Virus record (IMG/VR): IMGVR_UViG_3300034022_000649
Coordinates: 1-22,238 of that record
Source of the DNA: a virus
Direction: 5' to 3' (one strand)
DNA: 22,238 bases
Part shown: positions 1-7,309 of the stretch, one piece after another
How positions within the stretch are numbered: position 1 is the stretch's first letter
Layout: the number at the start of each line of letters is the position of its first letter
Notes under the pieces: model-generated
The model's database searches: none
Told to the model about the DNA's origin: nothing
What the model saw: the letters and a program-made list of their open reading frames with translations, nothing else
Program-made: the position numbers and the translations under genes

Positions 1-57
1 GTGCGTCGCTCGGGATGTCCGTATGCAAAGCCTTGACGCTTAGGAACCAAGCCAGCC

Positions 58-570
58 ATGCCACGAACCACCATCGCAGAAGCCTGCCGGAAGCGCGGAA
101 TCGACCGGAAAGATTGGGACGAAGCCAAGCGTCAGGGAGTCGATCCGTGGGACCAGAAAGCCATGATCGACTGGCAATCTGGCCGCCGCCACCGCCTAAA
201 ACCTGGTGCAACCCTCCCGCCGGAATCCCCCGAGGCCAAGGCGCAATCACTGGAGGAGATCGAAGACGCGATCAAACGGGCGGTCGATATCGATGCGGTC
301 AAGATCCTCAAAGAGAAACTGGCCGGCATTAAAATCGCCGTCCAGGTTCGCGCAGAAACCCGCGAGCTAGTCCCAGTCGGCGAGGTCCGCCAGTCCATCA
401 CCCGCGTCGTCTCAGCAGCCCGCTCGCAACTCCTCAAGCTCTCCTCGGATGTTCCGCCGAAACTCGCAGGGCTGTCCGAGGCAGAAATGCAGAACATAAT
501 CCGCGAGGAGATCACTGAAATCCTGACCCGGCTATCCGACGAAACCTCATCCCTCTATGCTGAAAGTTGA
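58..570 (+). CDS. terS: Terminase small subunit
   Basis: A 170-residue protein that would recognise the packaging site and recruit the large subunit to the concatemeric phage genome. The N-terminal 50 residues (AEACRKRGIDRKDWDEAK) look like a small helix-turn-helix or winged-helix DNA-binding unit. The middle is helical. The C-terminal half has the pattern ELVPVGEVRQSI, then helices ending in IIREEITEIL, as I know it from phage small-terminase proteins of the Nu1/DUF1441 kind. The gene lies directly upstream of the large subunit and overlaps it by 14 nt, the normal order. The ATG at 58 is chosen because the N-terminal domain begins there. There is no strong Shine-Dalgarno sequence, only a weak AGGAA 13 nt upstream. 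Family assignment is from pattern and position; function is inferred. Confidence 0.8.
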   Translation: MPRTTIAEACRKRGIDRKDWDEAKRQGVDPWDQKAMIDWQSGRRHRLKPGATLPPESPEAKAQSLEEIEDAIKRAVDIDAVKILKEKLAGIKIAVQVRAETRELVPVGEVRQSITRVVSAARSQLLKLSSDVPPKLAGLSEAEMQNIIREEITEILTRLSDETSSLYAES

Positions 571-2347
571 CCCCGTCATCAAAGGCGCCTGCATGGGATG
601 GCGACCACCGACCCGGCTGACCCCGTGGGAATGGGCGGAACATTTCGTGAAAATCGCCAACTCAGAGCGATCCACCCGCTACGATGCTAGACAGCTTCCA
701 TGGGTTAAGGCCCCGATGGAATGTTGGGGCGACTCGACAACCCGGCAAATCGTCTGCCCATGGCCAACCGGCGCGGGCAAGTCCACCATGGCGGAAGGCT
801 GCATACCCTACAGCGTCTCCGAAGACCCCGGCCCGCTTATGTATCTCAGCCAGACCGACGAGGACGCTAAATTTTGGGTAGAAACCCGGCTCAAGCCTGC
901 CCTGAAATCCGTCCCTAGCGTGGCTGACCTATGGCCGGAAGATCGTCACTCAAGCCGCAAGCTCGAAATTATCTTCCCTCACATGCCATTCGTGAGCGGC
1001 GGGGCGAACCAATCCAACACCCAGGAAAAATCCATGCGCGGACTGTGGGGAGATGAGTGCATTTTCTGGAAACCCGGCGTGATGCGTGACTTCCTCGCCC
1101 GCCATCATAACCGATGGAACCGAAAGGTCATGCTCGTTAGCCAAGGCGGCGCGGCGGGGACAGAGGACGAAGACGGGCAAGTCTCCGGCGGCGACGAGTT
1201 CTGGCTGGAATGGAAGAAATCCGACATGGGAGAATTCTCGTGGAAATGCCAGTGCGGCGAGGCGCAACCATTCATTTTTGAGGCGATCAAATACGACATC
1301 ATCACGCGAGGATCCAAGGGCGTGGATGAACAGGCCACCTCAGAAACCGCCCGGTTAGTCTGCCGATCCTGCGCCAAGGAGCACCCCGACGAAGTGCAAA
1401 CACGCCGGCGCTTGTCGTCATCCAACATGGAAAACGGGACACTCGGCTACATCCCGACCAATCCGCAGGGCTTGAAAAACATCCGGGGATTCCACGTCGA
1501 TTCACTGGCGATCTGGTGGATCCCATGGGCGCAGGAGGTGATTGAATTCCTAGAAGCGAAACGGTTAGCCAAGGCAGGCGTCACCGAAAAGCTGCGCCAA
1601 TGGCACCAAAAACGCCGCGCCCGGTTCTGGAGCGATGACATGTCGGACTCACAGGTCGCCGTTACCCGTGGCGATTTCACGAAGCTGGACCACGAAGATG
1701 GGCTACTGATAGACGGTGAGGTCCGCAGGTTCGCAACCGCAGACGCCGGGGGGGATCATTACTGGCTGGCGATTACCGCTTGGCGTCAGGGCGGCACGAT
1801 GCGCGTGCTTTACGAGGGCTACGTCCCATCTGATGGCGACGAGGAACTGCCGTTGAAAGCCGTATGCGACAGCTACAATGTCCCGGCTCCGCAGACATTC
1901 ATTGATATCGGTTATGAGCAAGACCGCATCCTTGATATTTGCGTAAAGCACGGCTGGACAGGTATCAAAGGCGAGGGCAACAAGCGGTATTTCCTCCACA
2001 AAGGCGCGAACGGCAAGATGTTGGAAAAGCTGTATTCGCCGATTAAACGGGCAAGAGCGAAATCCGGCGGCATCGCCCGGTTCATCTTTATTGCCTCAAA
2101 CGAAATCAAAGACATCCTCGCCCGCATGCTCGCCGCAGGTGATCAGGTCGAGATTCCCGCCGACGTTTCAAAACCGTTTGAAAATCACATGAAGTGCGAG
2201 CGCAGGACCGTCGAGAAGAACTCAAAAACCGGAGAAGAAAAGAGCGTCTGGATCCGACCCGGCAGCAAGGCGAACCATTTGTTCGACGCTCTTTGCTACT
2301 CGGTCGGGGCGGCGCTGGCTTTCCGGGTGTTCGACGATGTTGATTGA
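557..2347 (+). CDS. terL: Terminase large subunit (lambda GpA family)
   Basis: A 596-residue ATP-driven packaging motor and nuclease. The ATPase half has a Walker A loop, WPTGAGKST (residues 69-77), and a Walker B-like LWGDE (163-167). A zinc-ribbon-like set of cysteines follows (C231, C233, C269, C272), as seen in GpA-type terminases. The nuclease half has acidic residues at the expected places: D396 in ATADAGGD, D450 in FIDIG and D577 in HLFDAL. Length is typical for the family (about 600). The start at 557 overlaps the small subunit by 14 nt; an in-frame ATG at 593 is a possible alternative. The Walker A here is closer to the classical P-loop than the diverged loop of lambda gpA. The gene ends just before a hairpin and the first copy of the repeated TTTGAC element. 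Confidence 0.95.
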   Translation: MLKVDPVIKGACMGWRPPTRLTPWEWAEHFVKIANSERSTRYDARQLPWVKAPMECWGDSTTRQIVCPWPTGAGKSTMAEGCIPYSVSEDPGPLMYLSQTDEDAKFWVETRLKPALKSVPSVADLWPEDRHSSRKLEIIFPHMPFVSGGANQSNTQEKSMRGLWGDECIFWKPGVMRDFLARHHNRWNRKVMLVSQGGAAGTEDEDGQVSGGDEFWLEWKKSDMGEFSWKCQCGEAQPFIFEAIKYDIITRGSKGVDEQATSETARLVCRSCAKEHPDEVQTRRRLSSSNMENGTLGYIPTNPQGLKNIRGFHVDSLAIWWIPWAQEVIEFLEAKRLAKAGVTEKLRQWHQKRRARFWSDDMSDSQVAVTRGDFTKLDHEDGLLIDGEVRRFATADAGGDHYWLAITAWRQGGTMRVLYEGYVPSDGDEELPLKAVCDSYNVPAPQTFIDIGYEQDRILDICVKHGWTGIKGEGNKRYFLHKGANGKMLEKLYSPIKRARAKSGGIARFIFIASNEIKDILARMLAAGDQVEIPADVSKPFENHMKCERRTVEKNSKTGEEKSVWIRPGSKANHLFDALCYSVGAALAFRVFDDVD

Positions 2348-2355
2348 CCCGTTTT
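2324..2355 (+). terminator. Possible terminator overlapping the TTTTGAC element
   Basis: CGGGT (2324-2328) can pair with ACCCG (2347-2351), followed at once by TTTT (2352-2355). The stem is only 5 bp and the loop about 18 nt, so it is weak alone. It spans the stop codon of the large terminase gene. Its T-run is also the first four bases of the repeated TTTTGACATTCGC element, the same arrangement as the stronger hairpin near 6890. Confidence 0.4.
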
Positions 2356-2364
2356 GACATTCGC
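2352..2364 (+). promoter_or_regulatory. Repeated TTTGACWTTCGC element, copy 1
   Basis: TTTTGACATTCGC. From the first T of TTGAC (2354) to the GTG start at 2388 is 34 nt. It lies in the 40-nt gap between the large terminase and the gpW-like gene. TTGACA equals a consensus sigma-70 -35 box, but no TATAAT-like box follows. The start codon is directly preceded by GC, as in most other copies. The role as promoter or initiation element is inferred from recurrence and spacing. Confidence 0.55.
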
Positions 2365-2387
2365 TCCGCGTTACGGATTCCAAGGGC

Positions 2388-2663
2388 GTGAACGTCGCTG
2401 CCCTCGGGAATACCATCTACCGCGCCATTTCGTGCGATGCAGCCGCGTGTGCCAGCATCCGGCGTGAGTTCAGTTCTCTGGCTGTCCTGATCGCCACCGA
2501 TGCCAACGCATCCGCCCGCATTACAAGCGCCACCGTCAACGGCCAGACGTTCTCCGCGCAGGCGTCGATGACCAACGCTCAACGCCTGCAACTCCTGCGC
2601 TGGGTTGTCGCGTGCCTCGACCACGGCGGGCCAATCAGCACCACCCAGATTTCCACGTTCTAA
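2388..2663 (+). CDS. Head-tail joining protein, gpW-like
   Basis: A 91-residue protein that probably seats on the portal as a head-completion factor. Its central part reads ITSATVNGQTF followed by MTNAQRLQLLRWVV, the beta-hairpin-then-helix order I associate with small gpW-type proteins, which pack a short sheet against helices. Its place between large terminase and portal matches lambda (A, W, B). The start is GTG at 2388, supported by the repeated TTTTGACATTCGC element 34 nt upstream and by the lack of a better in-frame start. It is somewhat longer than lambda gpW (about 68 residues). The assignment rests on size, order and a weak pattern; a distinct unnamed connector family is possible. 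Confidence 0.55.
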   Translation: MNVAALGNTIYRAISCDAAACASIRREFSSLAVLIATDANASARITSATVNGQTFSAQASMTNAQRLQLLRWVVACLDHGGPISTTQISTF

Positions 2664-2665
2664 CC

Positions 2666-4432
2666 ATGGCAATCCTCAACGAATTCGGGCAACCCTTCAC
2701 CTTCGCCCATGCGGCGGATCGTTCCAACCGGCGCGGCCCGCAATATACCGTGCGGAATGACGATATCGACAAGCTGATTCCGTCGCATGACCGCAGGACG
2801 CTTTGCAGCCTATCAAATCGGCTGTTCATGAATATGGGCGTGCCTCGCGCCTGCATCCTCCAAAAGGCTGATTTTGCCACCGGGGAAGCCTGGTTGCCGT
2901 CCTATATCGGCCCCGAATCTGACAAGGGTCGAGCTATCTCGAAATTCATGCACGATGTCTGGTATCCTCAATGTGATACCCGCGGCGGAATCTTCGATTG
3001 GTGGAAAATACTAGAGCTTTCGAGCGTGGCAATCGACCGGGACGGGGAGATTTTCTGGTTGCTCGTCAAAGGTGAGGACGGTTTCCCGCGAATCCAACTC
3101 ATCCCGTCGCACCGCTGCCATTCCAGCTATGTCGGGACCGCACAGGTGGGCGATGGACCCTTCAAGGGCTACCGGATGAATGATGGCGTGATCTACTACC
3201 GCAGCGGACGACCCGCCGCCTATCGGTTTAACCTCGGCAACAATGGCCAAGATGATTTCCGCGATGTCCCCGCCGCCGATGTAATCCACCTGTTCGACCC
3301 GTCTCATTCCGAACAAGGGCGAGGATTGCCGGCCTTCACTCATGCGCTTGAGTCGCTGAAAATGTCGCTGTTCTCGACCGAAGACGAACGTATCCGCCAA
3401 CAAATCATTTCCCGGCTGCACCTAACCGTATTCAACGACACCGGAGCGCCTGACCTGGATGACCCGATGACCACGCTTGACCGGACAACTACGGACGGCG
3501 CAGCAGGATTCTCGTCCAAGGCATTCCCCGGCGGCGTTATGTATCTCCCAAGCGATGGCAACCAGCGGATTGAGCAAATCAAGCACGACAACCCCGGCCC
3601 GATCTGGGACGCATTTCAAGATCGCATCGTCCGCGATGCTGTCATTTCCGTATGGTCCTACTCCGTTTGGAAAGGTTCCGGCCAAGGCACCGCAGAGCGT
3701 GGCGAAATCCTCAAGTGCCGCCGCTTCATCACCAAGCGCCAAGGTCAACTTTGGTATGCCGCCAAGCGTGCGTTTACTTGGGCTTACTCAATCTTCGCTG
3801 TATCTGGACGCTTCGCACCACTCAGCAATCCGACCGCTTGGACATTCTCCTACCCTCCACGCCTAACGGTTGACGATGGCAGGGAGTCCAAAATGGAACT
3901 CGACGAACTCCGCACCGGCGCACGCAATATCAGCGAGGTGCTCGGGGCGCGTGGCCTAACCAAAGACGAATTTTTCAAGGAACGCGCAATCTCGGTATGG
4001 GAGCGCAAATACATCGCGCAAACCGTCGCTGAGGAAATGAACGCCAAGCACGGCGTCGAAATCACCATCGAGGACCGCGAAATGTTCATGCAGACCGCCA
4101 ACGAAATGGGCGAAGTTGATTCCGATTCGTCTATCTCCACCGATGAAGATGGCAACCCACTGCCACAAGAAGATGACGAACGTATGAAGTTCGACAACCT
4201 CAAGGCCAAGTTTGATGCCTACGGCGTCGCCGTTCGCGCAGGTGCCATCACTCCATCAGACAGCGATGAAGAAACCTTCCGCGCCGAAGCGGGACTTCCA
4301 CCGATGACTCCTGCCGTTCGCGGCGCATGGAAGGAAGACAAGGGCTATCGCCGACCCATCACCCTTCTCCAAAAAATGGCACAAACTGCCGGTTTCGGAC
4401 CACCTAAAACGGAAGACCCCATTGAAGAATAA
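2666..4432 (+). CDS. Portal protein (lambda B-like)
   Basis: A 588-residue portal forming the dodecameric ring at the capsid vertex through which DNA passes. The segment HSEQGRGLPAFTHALESLKM and the following helix with RIRQQIISRL match the conserved RG-P-L region of lambda-family portals. The N-terminal part is rich in aromatic and basic residues, and the C-terminal 150 residues are acidic (EMGEVDSDSSISTDEDG), as in many portals. The ATG at 2666 is chosen because it follows the upstream stop by two bases and gives a normal N-terminus; an upstream in-frame ATG at 2612 would overlap the gpW-like gene needlessly. It sits between gpW-like and protease genes as in lambda. No Shine-Dalgarno sequence is visible, only TTCTAACC directly before ATG. 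Confidence 0.9.
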   Translation: MAILNEFGQPFTFAHAADRSNRRGPQYTVRNDDIDKLIPSHDRRTLCSLSNRLFMNMGVPRACILQKADFATGEAWLPSYIGPESDKGRAISKFMHDVWYPQCDTRGGIFDWWKILELSSVAIDRDGEIFWLLVKGEDGFPRIQLIPSHRCHSSYVGTAQVGDGPFKGYRMNDGVIYYRSGRPAAYRFNLGNNGQDDFRDVPAADVIHLFDPSHSEQGRGLPAFTHALESLKMSLFSTEDERIRQQIISRLHLTVFNDTGAPDLDDPMTTLDRTTTDGAAGFSSKAFPGGVMYLPSDGNQRIEQIKHDNPGPIWDAFQDRIVRDAVISVWSYSVWKGSGQGTAERGEILKCRRFITKRQGQLWYAAKRAFTWAYSIFAVSGRFAPLSNPTAWTFSYPPRLTVDDGRESKMELDELRTGARNISEVLGARGLTKDEFFKERAISVWERKYIAQTVAEEMNAKHGVEITIEDREMFMQTANEMGEVDSDSSISTDEDGNPLPQEDDERMKFDNLKAKFDAYGVAVRAGAITPSDSDEETFRAEAGLPPMTPAVRGAWKEDKGYRRPITLLQKMAQTAGFGPPKTEDPIEE

Positions 4433-4444
4433 TCACTTAAAGCC

Positions 4445-5458
4445 ATGAAGATCATCCAGATTGAAAACAAATCCGGCAAGGTCAAGCTGACCGACGCAAT
4501 CATGCCATGGAGTGTCGAGAAACTCACCGAGGATATTGGCAAGCTCTTCGGCGCCAAAGCATCGGCGGAAGGCGCGGACTTCGGGGTGATCACGAATTTC
4601 GCCGAGAACGCGGTGGACACGCTGGAGATTGAAATCAATTCCCCCGGTGGAAGCATTTTCGACGGTTACAACATTTACAACGAGATCATGTCTCTGCGTG
4701 AGCGTGGCGTTGTCGTGACCGCAACCGTGACCGGAATGGCAGCATCCATGGCGAGCGTGATCTGCATGGCCTGCAATGTCATCCGCATGGTGCCGCATGG
4801 GAAAATGATGATCCATGAGGCATCGCAAGGCGTCCGGGGTAATGCCGATGAACTCCGCAAAGCTGCCGACCTGCTCGACGGGCTATCAAGCGACATCGCG
4901 CAAATCTACGCGAACCGCACCGGCAAACCGCTGGAAGAAATGCGCGAGCTTATGAAGAGGGAAACCTGGATGAGCGCCAAGGAAGCAGTCACCGCCGGAT
5001 TCGCAAATGAGGTGTTTGACATTCGCGCCGAAGCCCCGAAATCAGTGGGCATGAATCTATTAAAGATGATTTTCCCCGGCAACGAAGCTGAGATTTCCAA
5101 AATCGAAGCCGCACTTGTCGAAGCTGACTCCCTCCGCGAAGACCTGATCAAAGCCGAATCTCGCATCACCGAGCTTTCTGGACTGGCAGAAGCTAACGCA
5201 TCGCTGCAAGGCGAGGTTGCATCACTCACCACCGCTAAGGCCGATCTGGACGCCGCACTTGTGACCGCTTCCGCTGAACTCGCCGCGAAGGATGCCGAAA
5301 TTGAATCCGTCACCGCATCGATTCCGCTCAAGATCACCGAAGCTCTCGCTGCGATTGGCCAGCCTGAGCCGCTGGCGATTGAATCTAAGCCAACCGAGGA
5401 AATCAAAAGCCTCACCGGCTTCTCCAAAGTCTCCGCATTTTTCGCCAAGACCAAATAA
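4445..5458 (+). CDS. Prohead protease, ClpP-like (S14), fused to scaffold-like tail
   Basis: A 337-residue head maturation protease. Residues 1-200 form a ClpP-type domain: INSPGGS (65-70), GMAASMAS with the probable nucleophile S101, and MIHEAS with the probable catalytic H124. At the place where ClpP carries its third catalytic residue, in the segment after SAKEAVTAGFA, I read N188 rather than Asp, which deserves an alignment. Residues 203-337 are rich in Glu, Ala, Leu and Lys with heptad-like spacing, as expected of a scaffolding coiled coil. The end SKVSAFFAKTK is basic and may bind coat protein. Protease, scaffold and coat in this order is the lambda C/Nu3/E plan. An internal ATG at 5051 may start the scaffold alone (separate entry). 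Confidence 0.9.
   Translation: MKIIQIENKSGKVKLTDAIMPWSVEKLTEDIGKLFGAKASAEGADFGVITNFAENAVDTLEIEINSPGGSIFDGYNIYNEIMSLRERGVVVTATVTGMAASMASVICMACNVIRMVPHGKMMIHEASQGVRGNADELRKAADLLDGLSSDIAQIYANRTGKPLEEMRELMKRETWMSAKEAVTAGFANEVFDIRAEAPKSVGMNLLKMIFPGNEAEISKIEAALVEADSLREDLIKAESRITELSGLAEANASLQGEVASLTTAKADLDAALVTASAELAAKDAEIESVTASIPLKITEALAAIGQPEPLAIESKPTEEIKSLTGFSKVSAFFAKTK
5015..5026 (+). promoter_or_regulatory. Repeated TTTGACWTTCGC element, copy 2 (inside protease gene)
   Basis: TTTGACATTCGC within the protease coding frame (reads as FDIR). The 15 bases GTGTTTGACATTCGC (5012-5026) recur identically at 8917-8931. From the first T of TTGAC (5016) to the internal ATG at 5051 is 35 nt, and that ATG is preceded by GGGC. 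The protein-level constraint cannot explain exact reuse of the same codons at two unrelated genes, but a regulatory role is inferred. Confidence 0.45.
5051..5458 (+). CDS. Probable nested scaffolding protein (internal in-frame start)
   Basis: An internal ATG at 5051 (residue 203 of the protease) opens a 135-residue product identical to the protease C-terminus. It begins MNLLKMIFPG and runs as a charged Ala/Glu/Leu-rich probable coiled coil. In lambda the scaffold Nu3 is made exactly this way from within protease gene C, and many phages with a protease-scaffold fusion do the same. The start falls just after the last ClpP-like segment and 35 nt after a copy of the repeated TTTGACATTCGC element, with GGGC before the ATG as at other element-linked starts. 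No Shine-Dalgarno sequence is seen. The domain boundary is visible; separate expression is inferred. Confidence 0.55.
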   Translation: MNLLKMIFPGNEAEISKIEAALVEADSLREDLIKAESRITELSGLAEANASLQGEVASLTTAKADLDAALVTASAELAAKDAEIESVTASIPLKITEALAAIGQPEPLAIESKPTEEIKSLTGFSKVSAFFAKTK

Positions 5459-5487
5459 TCACCAAACCACTCTAACTAACCGATCCC

Positions 5488-6429
5488 ATGCCTAATATCA
5501 CACTACTCGACGTTGCAAAACTCAATGGCAACGATGCCCTCGTTGGACTCGTCGAAGAGTCCATTTCCGCCGCGCCGGAGGTGAATCTGTTTCCCGTCCG
5601 CACTGTTAGCGGCACCGGATTCAAGACCCTGGTCCGCACCGGCCTCCCAACGGTTGACTTCATCGCCGCCTCCCAAGGTATCCCCGGCAGCAAGTCCACC
5701 TTTGACAACAAGCACTTTGATTGCTCGGTTCTAGGTGGCCGGATTGAAGTCTGGAAAACCGTTCTGGACGCTCCCGAAAACGGCAACCCCGCCGACATCA
5801 AAACCATCGAAGCAATGGGAGTCATGGAAGCCGCCATCCGCAAAATCGGAAAGCAGATCTTCTACGGTAAGACCGCCCTCGGTTCCGCTAACGGCTTCCC
5901 TGGCCTTGTTTCCTTCGTAGATTCCGGCATGATTTCCGACGCCACGGGCAGCACCGCCGATACTGGTTCCTCGGTTTACTTCGTGAAGTTCGGACCCAAG
6001 GATGTTTCTCTCGTCATGGGCAAAGATGCCACAATGGAGCTTTCCGAATTCCGTGTGGAATCCCTCGCTGACGCCGACGGTAACAAAGGCCCTGGCGAAG
6101 TTGCGGACCTCGCCTCGTGGATCGGTTTGCAGCAAGCATCCAAGCACTCGGTTGTGCGGATCAAAAACCTAACTGCCCAAGCGGGCAAAGGCTTGACCGA
6201 CGTTCTGATTGCAAACGCTCTTGAACTATTCCCCGCCGGATTCACTCCTGACGCAATCTTCATGAGCCGCCGCAGCCGCCAACAACTCCGTGCTGACCGT
6301 TCCAGCCGCCAAACTAACAGCACTGGCAAGGGCGACGGTGGATCCACTTACACCCCGACGCCAACGGATTTCGAGGGTATCCCGATCATCGCCACCGACA
6401 GCATTCTTAACACCGAGCCAATCGCTTAA
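5488..6429 (+). CDS. Major capsid protein
   Basis: A 313-residue protein taken as the coat subunit, probably of HK97-like fold. The N-terminal stretch LLDVAKLNGNDALVGLVEE and the following RTVSGTGFKTLVRTGLP are a pattern I know from a family of phage major capsid or major structural proteins. The end includes DGGSTYTPTPTDFEGIPIIATDSIL, typical of the C-terminal strand of such coats, where the peptide resembles F-G-IPI-TD. It follows protease and scaffold and precedes a small cement-like gene, the standard order. The start codon lacks a Shine-Dalgarno sequence; the leader is CTAACTAACCGATCCC. No long N-terminal delta domain is present, consistent with a scaffold supplied by the upstream gene. 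The family is fairly sure, the name by position. Confidence 0.82.
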   Translation: MPNITLLDVAKLNGNDALVGLVEESISAAPEVNLFPVRTVSGTGFKTLVRTGLPTVDFIAASQGIPGSKSTFDNKHFDCSVLGGRIEVWKTVLDAPENGNPADIKTIEAMGVMEAAIRKIGKQIFYGKTALGSANGFPGLVSFVDSGMISDATGSTADTGSSVYFVKFGPKDVSLVMGKDATMELSEFRVESLADADGNKGPGEVADLASWIGLQQASKHSVVRIKNLTAQAGKGLTDVLIANALELFPAGFTPDAIFMSRRSRQQLRADRSSRQTNSTGKGDGGSTYTPTPTDFEGIPIIATDSILNTEPIA

Positions 6430-6441
6430 CCTACCACGACC

Positions 6442-6864
6442 ATGTCTAACAAATTCTCACCGAACGTTACCGATAAGGCTGTCAATCCCGTCCCATTCGC
6501 AATGGGCGCGGCTTCGGCAAGCACCACAAGCACCGCGATCGACCTTGAAACAGTCGGGACCGGAAGCTTCCGCGATGGCAACATCGAGTTTGAGCTTTCT
6601 ATTCCTGCTCTTGCAACCGGCGTCATCCCTGATGCTTCCGTTGTAAGCTTGATTCTGGAAACCTCCACCGCGTCGAACTTCGCCACAATCACCGGCACCT
6701 ATACCGAAACCGTCACTGGCGCTGGTGGTGTTGGAATTGCAGCGACTGCCGCCCGGTTCCGTATTCCTAGCGACTGTCCGCGTTACGTCCGCTTTAAGAC
6801 GACTCGTGGCGCAGGCGGAACCACTGCCGCCGCTGTCAACGCGACCGGCAACGTCCGCTTCTAA
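6442..6864 (+). CDS. Probable capsid decoration (cement) protein
   Basis: A 140-residue protein directly after the coat gene. It is small, rich in Thr, Ala, Gly and Val, with alternating hydrophobic residues that suggest beta structure, and ends RFKTTRGAGGTTAAAVNATGNVRF. Size, composition and position match capsid cement or decoration proteins, which sit in this slot in many siphophages. No signal peptide or catalytic motif is visible. It is followed by the best terminator in the window, so the coat and cement pair can be transcribed to a defined end, as needed for very abundant proteins. An alternative is a minor head protein. Function is inferred from context only. Confidence 0.55.
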   Translation: MSNKFSPNVTDKAVNPVPFAMGAASASTTSTAIDLETVGTGSFRDGNIEFELSIPALATGVIPDASVVSLILETSTASNFATITGTYTETVTGAGGVGIAATAARFRIPSDCPRYVRFKTTRGAGGTTAAAVNATGNVRF

Positions 6865-6889
6865 ATCTCTGTTGGATGTGTTCATGCAG

Positions 6890-6921
6890 CCGCCGTCCTG
6901 AGTAATCGGGGCGGCGGTTTT
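6890..6921 (+). terminator. Rho-independent terminator after the capsid genes
   Basis: CCGCCGTCC (6890-6898) pairs with GGGGCGGCGG (6908-6917) in a 9-bp stem with one G-T wobble and a loop of about 10 nt, followed by TTTT (6918-6921). It lies 25 nt after the cement gene stop. The T-run doubles as the start of TTTTGACTTTCGC, so termination and the next start signal are fused. Confidence 0.7.
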
Positions 6922-6930
6922 GACTTTCGC
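6918..6930 (+). promoter_or_regulatory. Repeated TTTGACWTTCGC element, copy 3
   Basis: TTTTGACTTTCGC. From the first T of TTGAC (6920) to the ATG at 6953 is 33 nt; GGGC precedes the ATG. It follows directly on a terminator hairpin, which is the strongest local argument that it is a promoter restarting transcription for the connector genes. Confidence 0.6.
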
Positions 6931-6952
6931 GGGGTGGGCGTGACCACCGGGC

Positions 6953-7264
6953 ATGTCGATTGTCTCCGATTTCGTCCGCAGCATGGCCGAGCAAGCCTTC
7001 CCGATGTTAGGCGAGGAAACCGTGACCATCGGCGCAGTCTCGCTCGCTTGCGTTCTGTCCGAAGTTGAACACGGCAAAGACTTCTCAAGCGGCGGATTTG
7101 AGAACATCCAGCGGCTCCAGGCTGTCTGCCGCACCGCATCGATGCCGGCCACTTCAATCATCAAGAAATCCGCCACAGCGCGGGGTCTATCGTTCCGAGT
7201 GGAAAGTATCCGCAAGGGCGGCGATTTCACCACCATCACGCTGGAACAAATCGAAAAAGCATGA
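6953..7264 (+). CDS. Head-tail connector, FII-like
   Basis: A 103-residue protein in the position of lambda FII, after coat and decoration genes and before tail completion genes. It begins with a helix (SDFVRSMAEQAFPML), then ETVTIGAVSLACVLSEVE, and ends SFRVESIRKGGDFTTITLEQIEKA. Helix, beta strands, and a final R-G-FTT-L-LEEIEK segment are what I recall from small FII-type joining proteins in phages. It would complete the neck and give the docking surface for the tail. The start ATG follows GGGC and lies 33 nt after TTTTGACTTTCGC, with no Shine-Dalgarno sequence. Assignment rests on order, size and a remembered pattern. Confidence 0.6.
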   Translation: MSIVSDFVRSMAEQAFPMLGEETVTIGAVSLACVLSEVEHGKDFSSGGFENIQRLQAVCRTASMPATSIIKKSATARGLSFRVESIRKGGDFTTITLEQIEKA

Positions 7265-7309
7265 CGCTTTTTCCTTTTATGCGGCACGGATCGGGGGTAG
7301 GTTTCCCGC

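Noticed and set aside
1-36. A possible end of an upstream gene in frame 1, stopping with TGA at 34-36
   Set aside because: Only eleven codons are visible and nothing in them is recognisable, so it cannot be called a gene.
33-58. TTGACG upstream of the small terminase as another copy of the repeated element
   Set aside because: It lacks ATTCGC or TTTCGC, and the distance to the start is 25 nt, outside the 33-36 range.
567-593. TTGACC before the in-frame ATG at 593 of the large terminase
   Set aside because: The sequence after TTGAC does not match the element and the distance is only 26 nt.
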